In this document: in pieces, positions 1 through 10,311 of the stretch
How the letters are laid out: every line of letters starts with the position of its first letter
How positions within the stretch are numbered: the stretch's first letter is position 1
Assembly: GCF_009870125.1 (NCBI RefSeq)
Contig: NC_046683.1
Coordinates: 20,035,001 to 20,099,000 of the forward strand
Direction of reading: 5' to 3'
DNA length: 64,000 nt
DNA from: Drosophila pseudoobscura
Lineage: Eukaryota > Arthropoda > Insecta > Diptera > Drosophilidae
Made by a program: the position numbers and the translations under genes
The notes under the pieces: generated by a model
Told to the model about the DNA's origin: nothing
The model's input: the letters and a program-made list of their open reading frames with translations, nothing else
The model's database searches: none

Positions 1-1388
1 CAGCAACCTGAAAGGGAACGAAGGCATAAATTAAAATCTCCTAACACTACGGAATTTCTATCTAAAAATGGATGCCGTTGAAATAAGACCTCAAATTCTG
101 CTTCGAACTTTCGCAACGGATACGTGGGGGTTCTGTAAATAACAATAAAACCGACAGATTTGTACTTAAACAAAGCATACTCGAACACTGGAGATGCTAA
201 GTTCCCGGAATCCGCATAATATCGATTACTTTCAATAATACTACAATGATTCAAAAGTTCATTCCTAACGAATATTAGAATGCCTCTTTTCGGTCTAGCT
301 CCGCTGGCTACGGACTGGCAATCTAACCGCACTGCTGTGGAAAAGCCAGGAATATTATATGCTTCATTAGAGTATGTGGAAGCCTCAACGAAGCACAAAA
401 TAGAAGATTTGAGCATTAGCTGATCAGAACAGACATCGATAAAATGGCAGTGCAAGCTTTCCGTATTATGGAAGAAAATATTTAATTCGGACGGATTGAG
501 TAAACAATCGAAGTGGGTGTGAAGTAACTTAGCGGAACGCAAGTTCTCCATCTCTTTCGCGACAGGACAGTCCCGCTTGGGTCTCGAAGGAATGAGTGGT
601 CCAATGATATAAAGTCCGTTCGCACTGGTGGCCCTACTACAAGCTACATACAATGCTTCTCTTTGCATATTGGATGAAGTGTGGACGACCACTTTGCTGT
701 ATGTTGCTCCCTGACTCTTATGAATAGTTATAGCTTCAGCAGCTACAATTGGAAACTGTTTTCGGTCAATAGTAACTTGTTCGTTTTGATGGTATTGAAA
801 ACTTTTTGTAGTTTTCTGAACTGGGGTCCAAGAAGATTCGTTACTATGGCTGCGCTTTGACCGTGCGTTAACTCCTACGCTTTCCTCGAGAAAATGTATC
901 CAAAGAAGTTCGGGAGTATTGGATGAGCTGAGATCTATCTGCATTAAAACACCAGTGGCTCCGTTAACAAGACCATCTGATGTATCTACATTGACTGTCA
1001 TCATATATTTAGCCGTGGTTTTGAGAACCAATGAAGTGCACAAGCCTTGTGTATTCGAAGTTTTGAAACTCTTAACAGAGTCCAGATATTTTGTTTTGAT
1101 GTCTGGGTTAAGATGCTCGGCTTTGATGGAGTCTAAAACTATTGAAGTACATTCTGCAGTCATAATCGATGATAGCTTCTCCTTATTGTACTTATCTGTC
1201 TCGCTATTGCTATAAAATAAGTGGATCGCATCTCTTGGTGCTTCACTGCCGTGAACTATTCGGTCCCTAAGCAATTGAATATCTTCTGACGTCATTACGG
1301 CCGATGCCATGTTATTTAGTGCGGTTGCAAAAGGTTGGTCATCTCGTTGTCGCATTATCTCTGTAAGTTCGAAAAACTTGAAGCCATC
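1..1388 (-). pseudogene. Helentron RepHel C-terminal part: helicase motifs V/VI and EEP endonuclease domain
   Basis: The frame is open from the TAG at 1,389 to the window edge and continues the helicase frame upstream of that stop. Late Pif1 motifs are visible: AITIHKSQGATYSKVVVH, then EALYVACSRATS (arginine-finger motif VI). An EEP-type nuclease domain starts with a NTESLHCHFIDVCSDQ-like segment. It has the catalytic Glu in ILCFVEAS, a PKRGILIFV strand and the signature GDFN close to the window edge. In Helentrons this domain is thought to cut DNA during transposition. The remaining EEP motifs (the SDH box) would lie outside the window. No lesion was found in these 1,388 bases. Confidence 0.85.
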
Positions 1389-3195
1389 CTAGAGACTAGA
1401 GCCAACTATCGCACTGTATGGATTATGCGCCCCTGATGAGGATTTGAATATCCAACGATCACCTACTGGACATAACTGCCTTAGATCGCCAAACACGATA
1501 ACAGAAATGCCACCGAAAGGACTCTCGGGCCTTGAAAATATTTGTTTTAGACGCATATCCAAATATGAAAACATTTTTTCACCGACCATAGAAATTTCGT
1601 CAATTATAAGAATTTTAAGATCAATAAATCTTGAACGCAAGGTATTTAACAAATCTGGACCCAATTGTTTAAAAGCATGGTTGGATTGATTGAGAGGTAA
1701 AGAAAACATTGAGTGAAGTGTGGCACCTCCAATTCCAAATGCAGCTTTTCCTGTGGGAGCACACAGCAGAACTTTAACAGTTTCTGGGTTAGATCCTGGT
1801 CTACGATTAAACTCCTGGGAAATGGTCTGAAAAATGGTAGATATGGTTCTACTCTTGCCGACGCCTGCGCCGCCACCTACAAACTCATAAAAAACTGCCT
1901 TATTTCTCACATTATGCAGAACATGGGTGAGATAGGTTTTTTGCTTCAAATTAAGCGATCTAATCAAATTAGCTAAAATATTAAGGGAAACAATAGGAGG
2001 AAGCTTAATTAATCGAATACTTCTATCTTGATCCGCTGCCTGGTCATTCAAGTTCAAAACATTTATCTGGGAACTTATTTCTGGAATCGCTAAAGCCCTA
2101 AACTCCTCAGCAATTGCCTCATCAACTACCTCTTCACCTTCCTCCCTATTCTCTTCGGCTTCCATGGCCCTCCTAAGCGCGTCTTCCAAATCTCCTAATG
2201 CATTGAATTTTTGGAAATTTGAATTTACCAACTCCTGATGATTATTATAAAGATCCTCGCAATTTACGCTCACTAAATCTTTCTCTTCATCTCTCCACGG
2301 ATAAAACAGCATAGCTAATGCTCTAAAATAGTTTGACCTATCTGTACTTATATTAAACCTCATATATTTTAAAATGGACGGCTTAGTTCTTTCCCTAATA
2401 AAACCACTATTATCGCGGAGAGGGATAAAAACTTCTACTTGTGCCTCATTTTCTTCGTCCTCTTCATCATCTCTATTTTGGCAGGTTCTTTTCCCGTTTT
2501 TAGAAAATTCATAATTTGCTGCAAAATCGGCTAGACACAGGCCATCAAGATCAGTTGGTCTTTGTTCATACCGCTCCAGCAATCCTTTGACGAATATGTC
2601 AGTGGACTCCTGATGCATATTTTGTAGGATGCTTGTGGATTTGAGCATTCGAACTCGTTGCTCTGGAGGGAAAGTATTTACTTGAACACATTTGTTGCTA
2701 GTTCCGGACAACGGAATTCCTAGACAACAATATACGGCTTCCTGAGCAGATATCTCAGTGCCAGAAATAAATTTGTGACCAATATGCTGTAGCTTTTGTC
2801 TAATCGTGTAATTGCCCCCTTGAACTTCTTTTGCCGCCTCGCGCATAAGCTTTGAAATACCCCTTTGGGTTTTATTTATATAATTTATTATATAGCTACA
2901 GCATGCATAAGGGTCCAAAATGTATTGGATATCCATATTGGCCCTTTGCATTGAAATGATGTGTTTATTATAAGCATTAATGCAAATTTCAGCAAATGAC
3001 CTTTTTAGAAAAATGTGTGGTTTCTTTAAACCAGAAGAAATTGCATATTTGTAGTCCTCGTAATTGAGGCTCACTTGTTCGTGCGAAAGAAAGTTCTCAA
3101 ATATGCTCAAGTGATCAATCATATCAGAGGATTGATCAGAATTCAGAAGGTCTTGAATTTTCTTAAAATTTCCTTGGTGAATTTGGAGTTTCCTC
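1389..3195 (-). pseudogene. Helentron Rep C-terminal part (catalytic Tyr pair) and Pif1-like helicase core
   Basis: A 577-codon open segment starts at 3,122, but in-frame coding extends upstream to about 3,190, where the frame changes. Residues counted from the Met at 3,122: Y77 and Y81 in CSYIINYINKTQRG fit the Rep tyrosine pair. Residues 416-424 (GGGAGVGKS) are Walker A. LLCAPTGKAA at 453-461 is motif Ia. LIIDEISMVG at 506-514 is Walker B, and FGDLRQLCPVG at 544-554 is motif III. An acidic low-complexity linker occupies about residues 218-230. The segment ends at a TAG (1,389-1,391) where the frame continues directly into DGFKFFELTEIMRQ. The stop is therefore a single nonsense change, probably from Trp TGG, and not the natural C-terminus. 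Confidence 0.88.
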
Positions 3196-3680
3196 CTGCA
3201 ATGGACTTAATATCTCCGTTTGGGGCATTGGAGGATATGGAATACCGAATCTACAAACTTTTTTTCCACTTTTATTGGCTTTTTTAAGACATGACATGTC
3301 CTTATGCCGATGCTTTTGGTATTCAACATACGGAGCTAATTCAGAGTCTGTGACATCTACTGTAATATGTTTGTTAATGAAGGCTATAACTGTTGAAATT
3401 GACTCTGTACTGGTTAAGTCCACTGCTGGGGCATCTTTCAGCCAAAACATGCCGTGAATATGGGGGGAACCTCTTTGTTGGAATTCAACACGCCAATAAT
3501 ATTTGATGACGAAGTTTTCCCCGAAAATGCCCTCCCGATTCCTCATAACTTTTAAAATCTCGCGATACCTATAATCGAAATACCTAGCACAAGTAACTGG
3601 ATCTGCCCTGATAAGACGCTCCTTTTCGGTGTAGGGTAGATTCACTGCTTCTTCTTCGCTAATGATCTCCCTATCTACGT
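3163..3680 (-). pseudogene. Helentron HUH Rep endonuclease core
   Basis: A 160-codon segment starts at the Met at 3,645. Its residues 56-69, VEFQQRGSPHIHGMFW, hold the HUH motif (H62 and H64) that binds the metal for single-strand nicking in rolling-circle transposition. In-frame sequence reaches a little upstream to the T10 run at 3,680-3,689, where one extra base separates it from the preceding Rep segment. At the downstream end it reads into a TAA (3,163) after a frameshift of uncertain position around 3,160-3,190. The following helicase segment resumes in another frame with NFKKIQDLLNSDQSS. Residues 108-145 are Cys/Lys-rich and typical of the Rep C-lobe. Confidence 0.85.
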
Positions 3681-4620
3681 TTTTTTTTTAGCAAAACAAG
3701 CAACTCTGGCCACCGCGTTTCAGCAGCAGACAGAGTAATGAAAAAAGTCGGCAGGCCGAACTGACGAATCATGGCCATAACCTTCTTCTTTTCATCCTCC
3801 CAGTGAGCCGGAGACGATCGAATATCGCGAAGAACCCTATATCCCTCATCGTGGTTAATAAGCCCCCCTATGAAATTCTCATTAAGAGCGTTAGCTGCCG
3901 TTACTGCACTGGAAGTGCTCCGCTTACGTAAGCAGATTGAAATATTATTTCGAATCTTAATGAGTTCTAACTTCTTATAATTGAAGAATAGTTTGTCAGT
4001 TCTACAACCTCTCCTATCTACATTTCGAAGCTCTGATCTAACAATGGTTGTAAAACTTTGCGAAGATTGTCTTTTGACGCCTGCATAAATTGTGGGAAAG
4101 GATAACTCTTCCGAGTCAATGTCTAGAATCATGTCGAGAGGTCGTTGGCCTTGACCTGGTGCGATTTTGATAATCCTATCATCAAATGGTATGTTGTTTT
4201 CAAGCAGAGTTTCCTGACCTCCAGTGTTGAGCTCTTCGGCTTCTACTTCCTCGTCGGGATGGGCCGGCTCCGTATCTACATTCCTATCTCTATTCTGCAT
4301 ACTTTCTAAAAAGGCTGCGTCTGCTTGAGATGCTACGAATGGAACAATATCGGATGTGAAACCAGAGATCCATTGCTCGTTAACTACAACATTATGCTTT
4401 TTATACAAATCTGTGGTAACTAAATAACGAAGTGCTTCAAAAATTTTGGAAGGTCTAATGGTTTCAGCCATGAAAGCATGAAGATACTCTTTTCTGCGTT
4501 TGAGGTGGAGCTGAATTACCTGGGCTTCATGGAAAGCTCGTGGAAGCTCCTTCATGATATCGCTTACCGAAATAGGGAAGTTTACCACTGCCCCTTTAAT
4601 GGCATTTTGACCTCGCCCCC
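3671..4620 (-). pseudogene. Helentron Rep N-terminal lobe
   Basis: This open segment contains FPISVSDIMKELPRAFHEAQ, RRKEYLHAFM, then a long acidic linker, then the Helitron-like N-lobe ending in RWPELLVLLKK. The coding sense extends upstream of the nominal Met at 4,588 through a GQNAIKGAVVNFP-like stretch that is typical of the entry into the Helitron Rep domain. It is joined to the upstream segment only if a 1-2 base frameshift near 4,615-4,622 is allowed. It ends at a TAG (3,671-3,673) reached after the A10 tract on the coding strand. Confidence 0.8.
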
Positions 4621-5055
4621 AGGCAATATAGGCTTAATTATCATAAATGGAAGTCGAGGAGAAATCAGTCGTTCCTCTAATGGAGTAAGCCCCTTTAAGC
4701 AGTCGGGCAGCATAGGGAAATCTAATTCATTGAAGAAAAGCTTAGGCTTTATACGCTTCTTAATGTTGCTATGACATGTTCTGCAGAATTTTAATGTTGG
4801 GCAATCAGAAGGGAATTCTAAAAGGCTTTCAAGATCGAAATTTTCACCACTAAACTCGCAATCACTTTCTAAAAGGACGCGAGGAATCTTACAAATTTGT
4901 TTGGGGAACCACAGGCCTTTGCAAGAAAGGCAAACCTGATCAGGACCCAGCTTTACATTCCTGTTATAAACTACTTTCAGAGCTTCTAGGCCACTAAGCC
5001 TGATTCTGGGTTCTATCTGAGCCCTATCTTCCTGGGAGATATTTTCTCGTTCCTG
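4620..5055 (-). pseudogene. Helentron Cys-rich N-terminal domain (DUF6570-like)
   Basis: This region is not an ATG-started frame, but it reads open for about 145 codons after the TAG at 5,056 and shares its frame with the Arg-rich repeat region upstream. It contains CLSCKGLWFPKQ, FCRTCHSNIKKRIKP and LTPLEERLISPRLPFM. These are the paired CxxC motifs and the LTPLEE box found ahead of the Rep domain in many animal Helitron proteins. A zinc-binding role is inferred from the cysteines. Confidence 0.75.
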
Positions 5056-6169
5056 CTACATTCGGGAGGCGTTTTTTAAATTTTGCTCAACTCTATTGCT
5101 GCTATCGCTCCTATATTGGCTAACTCTTTGACTAGCCGTTCTGGCAGCGTCAATTTCTAACTGTCGTGCTGCAGCACGAGCAGCTTGGCGTGTCAGAGTG
5201 TCTCGCGCTCGCGAGATACGCCTACGATCTACTAAGGTCCTTTCTTGTACCCTGCGAACTCTATCCTGCTCTCTTTCTAACATACGTCTCCTTTCATTAT
5301 TTAAACGTATGCGTTGTCGCCTTTCTGTGTTCCGTTCTTGCTCTCTTGTCCTATAGTCCAAGTCCTGTCGACGTCTGGACCGACGCACAGTATCGGCCAC
5401 TTGCTCCTCGTGTCTAATCTGTGCGTCTGTTCTTCTAACTATATGTTCTACAGTATTCTGCTCCTGCTCTCTTGTCCTATAGTCAGGGTCCTGTCTCCGT
5501 CTGGACCGACGCACAGTATCGGTCACTTGCTCCTCGTGTCTAATCTGTGCGTCTGTTCTTCTAACTATATGCTCTCCTGTATTGTGTTCTTGCTCACGCG
5601 CCCTATAGCCCGAGTCTTGTCTTCGTCTAGACCGACGAGCAGTATCGGCCACTTGCTCCTGACGTCTAATGCTAGAGTCTATTCGTCTCAGTACATGTTC
5701 TGCGGTATTTTGTGCTTGCTCTGTAGCCCTATACCTTTGGCTCCTTCTGCGTTTGAACCGACGCTCAGTGTTGACCACTTGCCCCTGTCGTGTTCTCAAT
5801 TCTACTCTTTCTTCTATATTCTCTACATGTTGGTTCCGTAAACGTACGGACTGACGCACGGACACTTGTCGTTTATTCTGTTCATTTATGCCATCACTAT
5901 TGCCTACAGTATTCTCTACCTGTTCACCAGGGATGGCTGCCTGCTCTTCCTGACCTACACCGGAAATCTGCCAAGCAGTCTCTTGATTTGGTCCCTCCGT
6001 CTCTAGCTCTTGGTTTCTAACTGGTTCAACAAACTCAGGGTCTGCATCTATTACATTTTCAACAATTTCTAAATTTTCTAAATTTTCTGAATTTCTATCT
6101 CTATTAGATCTGTATCTTGACAGCTCTCTGAGACAGCTGCAAAGCAGATATCTTATTCTTACGAGGCAT
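5056..6169 (-). pseudogene. Helentron Arg-rich N-terminal region with 42-residue tandem repeats
   Basis: The likely natural start is the ATG at 6,169 (MPRKNKISALQLSQRA). A 1-base frameshift near 6,120 leads into SRYRSNRDRNSENL, and the frame is then open to the TAG at 5,056. The middle holds three full units of 42 residues (126 bp), each with the pattern RRTDAQIRHEEQV, DTVRRSRRRQD, DYRTREQE, plus a degenerate fourth unit near the N-terminal side. Two of the units are almost identical in nucleotide sequence. The highly basic, coiled-coil-like composition is typical of the N-termini of arthropod Helitron proteins. Its function is unknown, and DNA binding is only a guess. Confidence 0.75.
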
Positions 6170-6440
6170 GATGAAATGTATGTAAAATATAATTAAATAA
6201 AAAAATAAGAAAAACTATATAGTAAATATATAATATATATATGTATGTATATAATAATAATAATATAATAATAATAATAATATAATATAATAATATTATA
6301 TTATATATACAATATAATAAATAATAATAATATAACTAATAATGAAATATAATAAATAATATTAAATAATAATATTATAAAACTATAATTATATATATAT
6401 ATTATATAATATTATATATAATTAATGTAAATTAACTTTT
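6170..6440. repeat. AT-rich low-complexity block (TAA/TAT)
   Basis: About 270 bases of nearly pure A/T with TAATAATA and TATATA runs lie directly upstream of the Helentron start codon. No gene was seen. It may be the element's 5' untranslated region with expanded microsatellite. Confidence 0.8.
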
Positions 6441-6599
6441 AACTTCCCAAAGCGTCAGCAATCGGTGGCAGCGACGTCCCCTGGCTGGCTCGATATCAAC
6501 TGGTCCCACCGAAAAACGGCCTATTAAGATTTCGCGGTCTTTTTACGAGTGAGTCACTCAAGAAAGAGAGAACGGAGTCAAAGCATGCGGAAAGAGTCT

Positions 6600-6960
6600 T
6601 ACATGGTGAATGCACGAATAAGGTGGCGTATGATAATCGCCGAAAGACAGCAAGTGTGGTGATGACGTCATCTTGTTAATTAAGACACTTGCATCCATAT
6701 GTAAATGTGTAAGGATGTGAACAGACAGTTGAGAGAACTCTTTTCCGAGTGGGGCAGAGAAGCATGCGGCACAAACGGACAATTCAATTCATGTTTTCCA
6801 AATAGACATACAAGGTGAATTCACCAATAAGGTGCAGTATGATAATCGCTGAAAGAGAGCAGCTGTGGTGATGACGTCACCTTGTTAGACATTTTCAGCT
6901 TTTGTATGTATGGACATTTGCTCTATTGAGAGAACATTTGTCTGTGTGGGATAGAGCACT
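6600..6960. repeat. Imperfect tandem duplication, period about 209 bp
   Basis: The segment starting near 6,601 (GTGAATGCACGAATAAGGTG...) recurs near 6,810 (GTGAATTCACCAATAAGGTG...). Both copies have a conserved GATAATCGC box and a GGTGATGACGTCA box, followed by GAGAGAAC and a GGG-rich segment. No ORF is supported. It lies between the Helentron body and a DINE-1-like terminus and may be part of the same element. Confidence 0.75.
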
Positions 6961-7540
6961 GAGAGAATAACTCAAATAACGCAAAAAAATGGAGCGGCTT
7001 TTTTCTCATTTCTTCCATACGCATATTTGGAGTGAAAACATTTTCGTGTCCCCCTCCCTTACTGTAACGGTTAACAAATTGTTTACCAATTGCCTCGGCC
7101 TGGGTGATGCTCTCTCCCTCTTTTTGATTTGCGGAAAGAGTGAGAGAGCCCCTGGTGTTTAGATTTCGCGGTACAGACAATTCTCATTCTTTCTATAGGC
7201 ATTTACATATGTATATCAGTTTCACACTTGCATTCGCTGGTCCCCCTTCCACTCCCTAACCATAACGGCTCATTCAAACAGCTGCATATACACATACTAT
7301 ATAATGTTTATTTATTTACATATTTATGTTCATTGCTCTTGCTCTTCCTCTTTGGACAAGTGATATTGCTGGGCATGCTGTGTGTCTCTCTCTATTTAGT
7401 CTCTTTGTAGGCAAATGGACAGATTGATTGTTAATGTGGGAGGGGGTGATTGAACTGAGACATGGACAAGCAGACACCGCGGTGCGCTTGTTTGAAGAGA
7501 AAGAAAAAGACATCGCCTGCCAGCAGTTAGGGCTTGCATT
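6961..7540. other. Non-coding repeat-derived spacer
   Basis: No convincing gene was seen. The sequence has AG/GAGA-rich stretches, a TTTCGCGGT box that also occurs at about 6,530, and two related CCCCCTCCC...TAACGGTT...CA segments at about 7,050 and 7,240. It looks like mobile-element internal sequence between the tandem duplication and the DINE-1-like copy. Confidence 0.5.
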
Positions 7541-8091
7541 GCCGGGGGTTGTTTTTATTTTTTTCAGGGCAGAGAGATAGAGAGAGAGGGAGATAGAGAG
7601 GGCGAACGCATAACTGCGTAGCCACTGCCAATTGTTTTGCTCCTTTTGGCTATAAAAATGATCCGATCTGATCCAGTTGTAGCAATCTTATAGATACGGT
7701 CATTCTCTATGATTGTGCCTTTTTAGTTTTTTCGTATCTTCAAAATTGTGGATGCCACAGATTTTCGTCCTTTGTGGGGGCGGAAGTGGGCGGGGCGAAG
7801 TTTTGAAATATTTTTATAGCAGTGACATATCACAGAGGTCCGAATACAAAATTTCGTTGCTCTAGCTCTTATAGTCTTTGAGCACTAGGCGCTAATAGGG
7901 ACGGACAGACGGACAGACGGACGGACGGACAGACGGACAGACAGACAGGGCTCATTCGACTCGGCTATTGATGCTGATCAAGAATATATATACTTTATGG
8001 GGTCGGAAACGATTCCTTCTGGACGTTACACACATCCACTTTTACCACAAATCTAATATACCCCTATACTCTTCGAGTACCGGGTATAAAA
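7540..8091 (-). mobile_element. DINE-1/ISY-like non-autonomous Helentron-related repeat
   Basis: The sequence carries landmarks that I recall from DINE-1/ISY repeats of obscura-group Drosophila. These include GCGTAGCCACTGC, ATGATCCGATCTGATCCAG, TGTGGATGCCACAGATTTTC, a GGACAGAC microsatellite at 7,897-7,950, TTGATGCTGATCAAGAATATA, TATGGGGTCGGAAACGATTC and the terminus CTTCGAGTACCGGGTATA near 8,060-8,090. The element end at about 8,090 would be its 5' terminus on the minus strand. Two more partial copies of the same family are present near 8,205-8,345 and 16,190-16,580. Confidence 0.75.
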
Positions 8092-8205
8092 ACGAGGGGG
8101 AACATTTAAAGCTCCATATTGTCCAAAAATTAAAAAAAGGATAAACTTAATAGAATAAAGCGGATACAAATTAAAAGAAAAAGAGTAAAGTAAAGTAAAG
8201 TATCT
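8091..8205. repeat. Dispersed repeat copy A (shared with 15,355-15,470)
   Basis: About 110 bases starting AAAAACGAGGGGGAACATTTAAAG and running through AAAAGAAAAAGAGTAAAGTAA match 15,358-15,465 with about 90% identity by eye. No coding sense was found. It abuts DINE-1-like sequence here. Confidence 0.75.
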
Positions 8206-8346
8206 CACTATAAAACGTATATCTCAAAATTTCGCCATACCCCCTTCCGCCCCCCCAAAGGACGGAAATCTGTGGCATCCACAATTTTGAAGATACGAGA
8301 AAACGAAAAACGCAGAATCATAGATAATGATCATATTTCCTTATCT
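8205..8346 (+). mobile_element. Partial DINE-1/ISY-like copy, opposite orientation
   Basis: The segment TCACTATAAAACGTATATCTCAAAATTTCGCC is the reverse complement of sequence at about 16,345-16,380. It is followed by the GGACGGAAATCTGTGGCATCCACAATTTTGAAGATACGAGAAAAC landmark in the orientation opposite to the 7,540-8,091 copy. It stops where the 28-bp inverted repeat begins. Confidence 0.7.
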
Positions 8347-8374
8347 TAAGCAGGTTGATTATAAATTATAAAAT

Positions 8375-8717
8375 TTATTTCCTTCTATAAATAGAGGGAC
8401 ATATATGTACATATATATACGTAAATACATACATATGTACTTAAAGTCGCCGATCAAATTGTCTCCCGATTGAAGATCGGTACCCAGGGTACACCACGAG
8501 GAGGCCATTATATATTAAATTGGGTAAAAAATTAATCTGACCTTTGAGTCGCCTTGATATGTCTTGATTTCAAGACTTTTAAGTAATTAAGTCACATCCA
8601 TGTTCCCCGCCTTAAATTAAATCTGTTAGATATATGTACATACATATAAATGAAAATAAAAAATTAGCAAAATATAATAAACTTATACATAAATTTTACA
8701 AAATGAAACAAAAAATC
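8375..8717. other. AT-rich non-coding 3' part of the P-like element
   Basis: This is AT-rich sequence between the left inverted repeat and the end of the transposase pseudogene, with ATGTACATATATA runs. No ORF or RNA gene was seen. Confidence 0.5.
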
Positions 8718-10311
8718 CTACTGCCGCAAAATTTTGAGCTTCTTCTCGTATGATTTTGCATTTTGATTCCCTATCATCCTATCTGTTAACCATTTAAAAT
8801 TTTTTCTAATCAAAATCATTACAAACTGATTGAGCAGATGATTTCGGTGTACAAAGCACGAATAGGAAAATTGAAGCCAGTCTGCATATTTAAAATTATA
8901 CATTTTTGGACTATGCTATTTTTTTAAATTGAATTTGTGAGACTTTGTCTCGAAATGCCGATTAAATTTATCAAAATAACTTTTAACTAATGTACAAAAA
9001 TCTTCAGGAGGAGTTTTAAGTTTCAAACTACTGCTGACATAGCCAAAATTTTTATTGAGTATTAAATACTCGGAAGAACGATCGGACGATTTTAAAAGTT
9101 CAGAGCATTTATTGCAGTCATACTTTTTCAGCATCTTATGCAATAAATACCCTGCATAATATCTTAATGCATTCTCATTAAATGCGGCTTAGATACTTAA
9201 ATCTGTTGCTTCTATAGAAAGTTCTAACTCTGCATCTTCGTTAGTGGAAATCAAGATATCGTCATCAAAAGTTTTAAACTCTGATGCCGACTCACTTGAC
9301 ACATTGTCTTTTATAATGCTAATTAACATCGTATCTTCATCGGGCGAACAGTTGCCAGATACTGTAGTGGAAGTTAGAACTTTCATAGAAAGCATTTTAC
9401 TAATAATTACATTAAAATCATACATAGTTGGATTATTGTTGGTAACACCGCGAGATCTGATTAAATATAAAAAAATTTTCTAATGGGTCTTGGTTTAAAT
9501 TGGATGTAGCAATATAAAAAACTTCAGCACTTTCACTCCAAACATTTTGGGCCAATGAAAGTATGGAGTTGATTGTTAAAATCATACCCTTTATGCAGTA
9601 GATTTCCTGTGGATATTTAAATTCTTCAAAATATTTTCGCATATCCGACAGGGTCTCATTGACAAGATTTTTGTCTTGCAGTGCACTCCTAAATGGGTTT
9701 TTATCGTAGAGGACATGATTATTTAGACAGTCGTATAATCGATTCATTTTTTCAATAAATTTTCTTGCACTTCTTGCATTTTCTTTGCACTTTAAGAAGC
9801 CTCCAGAACTAATAATTGTTCGAAGAGCAGCGGCCACACTATGGCTAAACACTTGAGTGGCATATTTGACCTTCATTTTTTCAAAGCTATTTGGATTTAT
9901 ATGCTTTGTTGTTAATTTCGGGCAGAGTCGCGTTGAATTTCTGGAATCGATTTCATATGTTCTTCGTTCTTCGACTATTTTCCATGAAACAACGCCATCA
10001 GGGGTATAAAGATTTATATTTCGGACAATGTTCCTTAGCGATTTAATCAAATGTGGAACATTGTAAATCGCAAATATTTCTTTATCTTGATCTTTAAAGC
10101 TGGGGTTCTTAATGTCGACTCCCAGTCTTCTGAAAACAGCTCTATTATTTGAGCCCTGGTCGCAAATAGCTGCTCGTACATTAAGCCCTAAAACTTGTGC
10201 TCGTTCAATATTAGCTGTCACTTTAGTTAAAAGGGCTTCGTGTTTTATACCGTTTGCAGTTACAGTATAGCTTAGAACATATTTCCAGTTTTCAAATAGA
10301 CTACACAGACT
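8718..10311 (-). pseudogene. P-element/THAP9-like transposase pseudogene, N-terminally truncated
   Basis: Coding sense begins after a TAA at 10,312. It reads through WKYVLSYTVTANG and AAICDQGSNNRAVFRRLGVD (RNase H-like core with an Asp), then YNVPHLIKSLRN and a GTP-binding-insert-like stretch. The family signature NQDPLENFF, then SRGVTNNNPT, comes next, where a 1-base frameshift near 9,470 separates the two halves. The C-terminal part contains ALRYYAGYLLHKMLKKYDCNKC and a WLQFSYSCFVHRNHLLNQF tail, interrupted by in-frame stops at 9,189 (TAA) and 8,916 (TAG). It ends at 8,718. No THAP zinc finger is present. Motif order fits P-element-like transposases. The copy is dead. Confidence 0.8.

Larger units (their letters stand above)
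1..6440 (-). mobile_element. Helentron (animal Helitron2-type rolling-circle transposon), degraded, truncated by window edge
   Basis: The minus strand carries, in order, an Arg-rich repeat region, a Cys-rich N-terminal domain, an HUH Rep nuclease, a Pif1-like SF1 helicase and a C-terminal endonuclease-exonuclease-phosphatase (EEP) domain. This order is diagnostic of Helentrons, as opposed to classic Helitrons, which lack the EEP. The frame is broken by about six separate lesions: frameshifts near 6,120, 4,620, 3,685 and 3,175, and in-frame stops at 5,056 and 1,389. The copy therefore cannot encode an intact RepHel. The 3' end lies beyond position 1. The 5' end is not resolved. It may be near 6,440, or as far out as the DINE-1-like terminus at about 8,090, because DINE-1 elements are regarded as non-autonomous Helentron relatives. 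Family assignment rests on visible motifs. Confidence 0.85.

Noticed and set aside
5314..5841. 175-codon plus-strand frame
   Set aside because: It is antisense to the Arg-rich Helentron repeats, and its periodicity simply mirrors them.
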